Shown here one piece after another: positions 57,651 to 64,000 of a stretch of DNA of 64,000 nucleotides. Source of the stretch: Zantedeschia hybrid cultivar. Its lineage: Eukaryota; Streptophyta; Magnoliopsida; Alismatales; Araceae. The stretch lies in NCBI GenBank assembly GCA_030544215.1, contig JARZZO010000004.1, positions 40,971,980 through 41,035,979 of the forward strand. The letters are read 5' to 3'. Numbering within the stretch: position 1 is the first letter of the stretch; every line of letters begins with the position of its first letter. The position numbers were made by a program, and so were the translations under genes. Under the pieces are notes generated by a model that ran no database searches, was not told the origin of the DNA, and saw only the letters and a program-made list of their open reading frames with translations.

Positions 57651-59030
57651 TCTTAGTTCCCCTATAGCCTCCTTACTATCTATCCATGGTTTATTCCTCT
57701 TCTAAGTTCTTTTTCGCATTCTCTAAGTATCACTTTGTTTGCATAATAGTTTAACCCATAATAAGGTTTTGGAGATTTCTTAAACCAGAATAAGAGGTAT
57801 TTTAATTTGGTAAGTAGTTGGTATTCCACCCAGAATAAAGAGAATTGCACTGCGCCATTCCAAGTGATTTGATAGAAATCAGTGGAATAAAGAGTGGAAT
57901 AAAGGGTGAAATAAGAGGTCAAAATACTCATGTTACCCTTGCATACATTATTTTAAATTTCTATACTTTTCAAATTAATTATTAATGTGTACAATATTAT
58001 TAAGTTAATTTGAATTTTTTTTTTTAATTTTAAAAATTAACACGTGTTACAACAGTAATATGTAAATATATTTTCAAATTACTATGCTCTCGTCGTGTCT
58101 CTCCCTTCCCTCTGCATCCTTCTCCTCTCCTTGCCCTTCTTCCCCGCAGACATGGGTAGGGTGTCCTTTGCGTCCAACATGACGGAGCTCCACCCCGTCT
58201 TCCCACACCCCCTCTCGCCGCCACACCCACCCCCGTTGTAGTGCTTAAAAAGGGTGTATGTGTTTACTATGATTAACAATATGAAAAGAATTGTGATCGC
58301 CAGAAACTGAGGGTTTCAAAGGAAAAAAAAGGTGATCGCTTACTAACCTTGCAAATCGGGAGAATATGGGATTCTTTTGTTCTTCTCTTCCGGTCGGCCG
58401 AAAGAAAAGAGCCTTCTATTTCTTTATTCTTGTTCTCCTTTTGTACCTTATGAAAAATCAAACAAACAAGAAAAGCTATGATTAGAACTAAAATAGTATA
58501 GTATCTATTCGAATTAAGAATCTAAACATGCAACTAAACTAAAAGAACTCACTTGTTTTGTGTTCCTTTAAACCCCTAAAGGAGGTGTAGGTTTGGAAAT
58601 TATGAAGTGAGTGTGTGTGATGAATCAATGCAATGAAAAATCATATGAAAAAAAAACAAGAAAGAAACTAGGAAAAAGATGGTTGGTTTAGCCCCTTGAA
58701 AGCCTTAATCTTTTTGAACTTCAATGGAAGAAAAGGATGAAGAAACGAGAATCCTTCTTGTTATCCACGTTTTCTTCTTGAGGACCTTCAAGCACCTTGT
58801 AGAAACCTCCAAATTCACAAATTGCCAACCTTTTATTAACTGCCAACCTCTAACCCCTTTCAAAGGTCAATGTCCATATGTATTTATAAGAAGTAACTTT
58901 AAGATATTTGGCCTTCAAAGGGATTCTCCTGCAGCTCGGACTTGCCTCGGACGATCATGAAATGAATTGGAAACTGTTTCAACCTTTGAAATCAGGCTAT
59001 CTCGGCCAAATCTTGCTTATCAGGAAACTC
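57651..59030. other. mixed non-coding stretch, possible MITE
   Basis: 57700-57960 contains repeated GGAATAAAG and TATTCC words, as seen in some plant MITEs, but I could not find clear termini or a target duplication. 58080-58240 is a CT-rich block. 58700-58960 holds a 78-codon frame without a motif. No gene is called. Confidence 0.35.
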
Positions 59031-59336
59031 TTAAAACGCGTTGTTCAAGGGAGACGCCTTTTAGTTAATTAATGCGGCCAAAATAGAAATAAATCCGGAA
59101 AGAAAAATCGAAAACAATTAGGAAACATGAAACGCGTCGTGTACATGCGACGTACTTTAGATAATTTAGGAAATTAACCAGAATTATAAATAGTAAATCT
59201 AGGCGGAATAGGACTCAAACGGCGTCGTGTAATGGCAGCGCTATTAAGTTAAATACTCTTAAATTTACTAATTTTAATTCCGAATTGATTTCTGCCAAAA
59301 ATCCAAATGGCGTCGCGCAATAGCGACGTGATTCAA
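59031..59336. repeat. 34-bp palindrome cluster C (4 units)
   Basis: Units at 59031-59064, 59127-59160, 59215-59248 and 59303-59336. All have a 12-10-12 layout with arms such as ATGAAACGCGTC / GACGTACTTTAG and CCAAATGGCGTC / GACGTGATTCAA. Starts are 96, 88 and 88 bp apart. The DNA between them is AT-rich and non-coding. Confidence 0.88.
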
Positions 59337-60486
59337 CAAATTTCAAGAGAAAATCAATAAAAATTAATTAATGATTAAACATCAAACCATTCTAGGGCAT
59401 TATCATTGTGACATAAAATTTACTCAATATTATGTAAAAATTAACGTGTCTACAGCTGTCCCACCTTGGCATTGACTTTGCAAGGGAGTGAAATGTACTG
59501 AAAATGTGATGCCAAGGTGTGATGTAACACGCTCTTAACATCATATGATGAGAATCTTTCTCAAAACAATCAGTGAAAATAACTCAAAAATATCAATGGA
59601 ATCGATCTTATCTGGATGAAGGAAACAAAGGAAACAAAAAGTCGATCAACTTCCGTGATTGGGAAGTACCCTAGGTTACAAACCCTGCGGGTTTCATCAT
59701 GAAGAGCGGTTACCAGCCAATGTGAAAATACTGCAACCATGACGGATCTTATGAGGAAACAAGAAATGTTGGGTGGGAAATCCAAGAAAAGATAAAATTC
59801 CAAGGATATCTTCAAGCAAACCTCAAAGATAATCAAGATACTCAACTCAGAGTGGAATATTTCATATCACGCCGGGATTTATTGGATCAATAGTCTAAAA
59901 TTTAATCAAGAATTAATTTTTATCATAATTATATCAAAGTCTTACATGATGCATACTGGGCTAAAAGAAAAATATAAAGTGAAATAAAATATAAATTAAT
60001 CAAGAATAATATTGTTAAATTGTCATTATGAGTCAAGATACCGATTCTTGTAATTCAGTACTAAGCTGAAGCTCGTTTATCCACGCACCGTTTCACAAAA
60101 GTTGAACCATCATCCTCATTAATTAACAATCTAACGGTCATCTGTGTGATTAAGAATTCTTTGGAATAATCATTGTTTTGTTGAAGGGGAACTTAAATTT
60201 CAGTTTCATCAAAATCACAAGGTCCTTGATGTATTCTAATAAATATTTATCATATAGTAATACGAATGCAAATCAATTACATAAGAGAGTAAATGATAGA
60301 GATAACCGTCTTTTTAGTCACGGTTAGGACTCGTGAACTCCCACAGTGGGACCTTAGTGGAATTCTTAGCTTCATTTTCACTTTCTTGCTGTTTCTTGCA
60401 CTCATAATTTCATCAGTAACTTTAAGTAAATCAAATATCATGCAATTATGGATTTTCGGCAAAGTAACAGAAATTCAGAAACATGT
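59337..60486. other. non-coding stretch upstream of PMD unit 1
   Basis: No gene. Contains the inverted pair CACCTTGGCAT (about 59463-59473) / ATGCCAAGGTG (about 59509-59519). The rest is AT-rich. Confidence 0.45.
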
Positions 60487-60550
60487 TTAAAACGCGTCGC
60501 TGTTCATAGACGTCATTTAAATGACGTCGCGCCGTCCAGACGCCATTTAA
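60487..60550. repeat. 34-bp palindrome tandem pair D
   Basis: Units at 60487-60520 (TTAAAACGCGTC ... GACGTCATTTAA) and 60517-60550 (TTAAATGACGTC ... GACGCCATTTAA). They share the TTAA at 60517-60520. The pair ends about 100 bp upstream of the TATA box of PMD unit 1. Confidence 0.92.
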
Positions 60551-60653
60551 GTTACAGAAACTGCTCTCTGTTCTGACTCCAATCCGAACTCTGCTTGTCT
60601 TAATGCACACCTCTCTTCCAATTCGGAAAGGGATTTCCAATTTTGTAAATCAC

Positions 60654-60661
60654 TATATAAA
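60654..60661 (+). promoter_or_regulatory. putative TATA box of PMD unit 1
   Basis: TATATAAA within CACTATATAAAACC, followed by a CT/CA-rich leader. A first ATG at 60789 opens a 31-codon frame (MDSTQDSSNKRTRK...) ending at 60884. A donor-like GTAAGC at 60892 suggests an intron before 61059. Confidence 0.5.
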
Positions 60662-61058
60662 ACCTTCTCTCCTTCATATCAAAGCATCACAACAAGCAAT
60701 TAAGAGGGAAAGGTAGATAATTCTCTTTGAGACTCAAAGGAAGGAGGTGAAAAACAAGAAGAAGTCAAGAAAATCCAAAACAAGGAGGATGGATTCTACA
60801 CAAGATTCTTCAAATAAGAGGACGAGAAAGGTGATTGAAAAGCTTTCTGGGGTGAAAGATCATCTAAGTGGGCGAGATCCTAACTTACAAGTAAGCTAAT
60901 CTCTCCTCTAATCAATTCTTTCTATGCAACTTTCTACATGTTCTCCATATGATAGGACTATTCCAATTTTCATCTAGGGATATCCTTTCTTCCCCGGTCC
61001 AAAAAGATTTTCTTCACTTCCATGGGTCTAAAAGCTAGTTAACAAGATCAATCTCTCC

Positions 61059-62195
61059 ATGCAATCTTATATATCCAAGTGGCATATCCAAGGGTTCATA
61101 ATTCATGCCAAACAGTACAAGAGCACAAGCATGGATTGGGCTGCAATGGGCGCTTTGATCGAACTATGGCATCCACAAACTCATACTTTCCTTTTTGCCA
61201 CGTTCGAAGCCACTATCCTCTTAGAAGAAGCCGAACTCTTATTGGGTCTTCCTAAGCTTAAGGTGAACAATGATGATCCTGATTTGAGTGAGATGATATT
61301 CATGAGGGAAAGAATCATGGGTCAACAATTATTAGAAAAGATTATGAAGAACCCAAAGGAAGTTCAAGGCTGTCTTACAAAGAGAGGGATCAATCTTGCT
61401 AAATTAGCTGAATAGACTTTGAAGAAGATAGAAGATCTCAAAGATGAAGATACAGAGAACGTGATGAAAGCGTTCACCACGTGCTTAGCTGGAGCACTAC
61501 CATTCCCTGCCCAAGACAATGTTCTAGAAGTTGATCAAATCAGTGCAATCAATGGGATTTTTGAAGGGAAGCAGATTAGTATAGCGGTTCTAGCCTACCT
61601 CTACAGTGGGCTCTCTACAGTTTCTACAGGTCAACCTCCTTATGCCAGCATACTCCTCTTAGCTCTGTGGGTAGAGTTCCACTTCAAGTTCAACCATAAT
61701 GAAGAGAAAGTTCCAAGGATATCTCAGACATATCAACGTAGTCCTATCTTCCATATTGCCAACATTGTGAAGTTTAATGACAACAAGACCAATCGAGTGC
61801 CCAACCTCAAGACTCGAGCTAACTGGCGCACTTACTACAAGACTATGCCCAGAACTGGATTCGAATCTACGCCACTCGCTCTCATGGAAAAGGCGATTCG
61901 GGTGCGCCGTGGTGCTGGCACAGAGCTCCGACTGATCGAGGCGACCGAGTTCGTTCTCTATAATCCACATCGGTGTCATCCTCAGCTTGGCATGCCTCGC
62001 TATGAATTTCCAGAAATATCTTCTCTTTCTCCAATCAAGAAGCGGGCATTAAGTACTGATGAAGATTTCGAGGCGACTGAACTCATTGCAACTCTTTGGA
62101 ATATCGGATTCACCCGTTGCGTGAAAACTCCTCATGAAGCCAATAAGGAACTATGGAAATCATATGTAAAGGAGCTCAAGAAAATTCGACCTTGA
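61059..62195 (+). pseudogene. plant mobile domain (PMD) protein, unit 1
   Basis: One reading frame of about 378 codons with a single TAG at 61413-61415. The start of the domain reads DWAAMGALIELWHPQTHTFL followed by FEATILLEEAELLLGLP. This is the PMD signature (pattern L.ERW.P.THTF...G..T.TLEDV..LLGLP). The middle has FTTCLAGALPFPAQDN and AVLAYLYSGLSTV, and the C-terminus ends VKELKKIRP. PMD proteins (MAIN/MAIL family) act in silencing and growth control in plants, and related domains occur inside transposons; which applies here is unknown. A poly(A) signal AATAAA lies at 62244. A TATA box and 34-bp palindromes lie upstream and more palindromes downstream. The TAG sits where Gln would be one transition away. 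Confidence 0.75.
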
Positions 62196-62243
62196 AATCT
62201 TTCCACCTTTATTCCCTAATTTGATGTATTTTGGTTTTATTTC

Positions 62244-62249
62244 AATAAA
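62244..62249 (+). terminator. putative polyadenylation signal of PMD unit 1
   Basis: AATAAA, 49 bp after the TGA, in a T-rich context. Confidence 0.5.
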
Positions 62250-62367
62250 TTAATTGTTCTCTAATACAATAGCAATTCTTCTTTAATGCTTTGCAATTTT
62301 TCTGTGATATTTTTTTGAATGAAACTGTGATTTTTCCTCAAAATATACATTCTCGGGTTCAGTTAAT

Positions 62368-62719
62368 TCAAATCGCGTCGACTCAGAGAGATGCTTTTCA
62401 ATCTTAATCGATTTCCGAATTTAAAAATCCATTCTCCAAAGAACCCTGAATCACGTCTTGTCAGCAAGATGCCCTTTAAATTTTCTCTCTCCTATTTTCC
62501 AGAGATTTCCTACAATTAATCCTCATAATGGCGTCGTCCTTAAAAGACGCAAATCGTAATTCTTTCAAACTATCCATGGTACGGTCCTGAGCAGAAGAGG
62601 CAGTAAAATCCAAAAAGCGTCGCCCTAGGGGGACACATTTCACTTATTTCGAAAAATTCATGTTGCCACCTTAGATTGTACGCGACTGAAAGGCGTCGCT
62701 GTCCCAAGATGCGATTTGA
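62368..62719. repeat. 34-bp palindrome cluster E (5 units)
   Basis: Units at 62368-62401, 62446-62479, 62524-62557, 62610-62643 and 62686-62719. Starts are 78, 78, 86 and 76 bp apart. Arms include CTGAAAGGCGTC / GATGCGATTTGA and CATAATGGCGTC / GACGCAAATCGT. The cluster ends about 20 bp before the CT-rich leader of PMD unit 2. Confidence 0.88.
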
Positions 62720-62739
62720 GCAATTGAAACAGGGGCTTG

Positions 62740-63091
62740 TGAGCCTGAGTCCCTTTCTTCCTCATTCTCTCTTTCACTCTCTCTCTCTCTTCTCGCGCTC
62801 CTTCTCCGGCGATGCTGACTCTCCCGCGGTTTTCCCTCCCTTCAGCCATTTTCTCCGGCTCTGGCGACCGCCTCCGACTCCGGCCACCTTCTCTCTTCCT
62901 CCTTCTTCTTCTTACGAGCTCTCTCACATTCTCTCTCGCCCTCTAGCTCTCATCCTCTCTCTCTAGCCCTTTTGGAATTCGGCGGCTCTAGCGGGGTCGG
63001 CGGGAAATGACGCCGAGTCGCGACTGTCGAGGTAGTGGAAGCGGGCGAGGAAGAAGAAATGACGGCAGAACTTGTGTAGGTGGCGGCCTTC
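62740..63091 (+). promoter_or_regulatory. CT-rich leader of PMD unit 2
   Basis: Pyrimidine-rich DNA (TCTCTCTCTC runs, TTCTCCGGCGATG) leading to the ATG at 63092. It resembles in style the CT-rich block inside the Del LTRs (35220-35400, GGGCGATTCCGGCGATG), which also follows a palindrome cluster. Confidence 0.45.
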
Positions 63092-64000
63092 ATGGAGGCC
63101 GAGGAAGTTCCTCCTGAGGATCCGACGGGCGCGGCGGAGGAGGCATCGGCTGAGGGAGCCGACCCTCGCTTGGTAAGCCTCAAAAACCCCTTCATAGCAC
63201 TTAAATTCCTATTTTGGGGGGAGAAAATGGGCCGGCCACAGGTTCTTGAAACCTGTGGTGAAAGGCATTTGGGGACAAGGACGCCTTTTAAAATGCGTCC
63301 CTGTACCCGGATGCTATTCAAAATAGGTGATTAATTCCCCAAATTTATTTAAAAATTGATTATTAGTGTTCTAATGGTGATCATGATTTAAAATTGCAGG
63401 ACATGATGAGGACCAGGATTTCCTCGGACCTAGTGGTGGCCGCCTACCGGGGTCTCCCAGACTTCCAAAAGACGAGACTGGCGGAGATGGGGTTTAGGGA
63501 GATATTAGAGATATAACCCTTTTGGATCAACCTGGTGTTGCTCCAGGTCCTTAGGGAGAGGTGGCATACTGAGAGCAGGACATTTCTAATACCCTGGGGA
63601 CACATGGTCTCCAGTCTTGAGGATGTGTGCAGGATTACCGGCCTTCAGGTAGAAGGTCGGGCGGTGAGCGGGATCACGTATCCCGACTCCCATAGACTGG
63701 CTCAGGAGCTGCTGGGCCTGGAGTGCACGGGACTGGAGGGCCAGGAGTCTCGGACTCTCCTCCAGACTGCAGTAGAGAGATCCTTGGGGCTAAAGGAGCC
63801 CAGGCAGTAGACGGACGAGTCTCGGGCCGAGTTGGGGTCCAGGTTGGCGAGGGCGGCTAGCGCAGTATATTGCCAGCATCCTAGTGATAGGATAGCTATA
63901 GATAGAGATCTTAGGAGATTTTTAGTCTTTTTCTTTGGTAGGCTTCTCTTCGAGACGAAGGGCAACTACATCCACTGTCGCTTCCTGAGTCTTCTGATCG
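63092..64000 (+). pseudogene. plant mobile domain (PMD) protein, unit 2 (runs off window)
   Basis: Exon 1 is 63092-63172 (MEAEEVPPEDPTGAAEEA...), donor GGTAAGC. The acceptor TTGCAG is at 63394-63399. Exon 2 from 63400 is in phase and reads DMMRTRISSDLVVAAYRGLP, then LLQVLRERWHTESRTFL with PWGHMVSSLEDVCRITGL, a clear PMD start. It continues past the window end with FFFGRLLFETKGNYIHC. Exon 2 has TAA at 63514-63516 and TAG at 63808-63810, both one C-to-T step from Gln codons. The intron holds two overlapping 34-bp palindromes (63258-63321). Relation to unit 1 is at domain level only. It may be transposon-derived. Confidence 0.7.
63258..63321. repeat. 34-bp palindrome tandem pair F, in PMD unit 2 intron
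   Basis: Units at 63258-63291 (GTGAAAGGCATT ... GACGCCTTTTAA) and 63288-63321 (TTAAAATGCGTC ... GATGCTATTCAA). They share TTAA at 63288-63291, the same 4-bp overlap as pair D. Confidence 0.88.

Noticed and set aside
57680..57960. MITE
   Set aside because: Word repetition suggests one, but no terminal inverted repeat or target duplication could be fixed, so it is only mentioned as a possibility.
58158..58240. Short plus-strand frame starting MGRVSFASNMTEL
   Set aside because: Only about 29 codons in a CT-rich block, with no supporting splice structure or family match.
60789..60884. First exon of PMD unit 1
   Set aside because: The 31-codon frame ends in TAA before the donor-like GTAAGC, so it cannot be joined in frame to 61059 without assuming a further change.

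Overview
This is flowering-plant nuclear DNA. It carries a gene for a plant O-GlcNAc transferase (SECRET AGENT type) with GT-AG introns, and is otherwise packed with plant transposable elements: hAT, an RTE-clade LINE, Ty1/copia, Ty3/gypsy Athila-type and Ty3/gypsy Del/Tekay-type. It also holds two plant-mobile-domain (PMD) genes or pseudogenes. No species can be named. The dense nesting and the long TE-filled upstream intron suggest a large, repeat-rich genome.

Layout. 1-1253: no gene seen. 1254-5131: composite hAT-like element with a decayed DUF659-type transposase tail on the minus strand. 5132-8877: intronic or intergenic DNA. 8878-10890: antisense RTE LINE remnant. 11443-13068: the last eight coding exons of SECRET AGENT; its 5' part is not in the window. 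14171-18111: AT-rich DNA and an Athila-like 5' LTR. 18268-31270: a decayed plant-transposon-protein-like pseudogene. It is split after its 25th codon by a complete copia element (18342-27541, TSD GTCCA) and followed by a roughly 120-bp tandem repeat (31320-32240). 32767-54520: a solo copia-family LTR (TSD TTTTC). Inside it sits an Athila-type gypsy element (33785-53986, TSD GTCAC), whose left LTR was in turn hit by a Del/Tekay chromovirus (34814-44072, TSD GAGAG). This is a clean three-layer nest. 54526-58950: mostly AT-rich DNA without recognised genes. 59031-64000: two PMD units (61059-62195 and 63092-end) surrounded by short palindromes.

The most unusual signal is a family of short palindromes with a fixed 34-bp design: a 12-bp arm near YTRAAWGGCGTC, a 10-nt variable loop, and a 12-bp arm near GACGCSWTTYAR. 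I count 36 copies: 12 in one Del LTR, 11 in the other, and 13 around and inside the two PMD units. They sit mostly upstream of CT-rich leaders or TATA boxes, or after splice-donor-like sites. The two LTRs of the Del element differ by only two indels; one is exactly 34 bp and coincides with one palindrome unit. Palindrome units also form tandem pairs that share 3-4 terminal bases of TTAA/TCAA type. Together this suggests a mobile or excisable micro-palindrome, or a repeated cis-element, not explained by the host elements.

A second pattern is shared by all the TE-derived reading frames. Almost every in-frame stop is TAG or TAA where the family or context expects Gln, TGA where it expects Arg, or TAG where it expects Trp. 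This fits C-to-T decay at methylated CAG (CHG) and CG sites.
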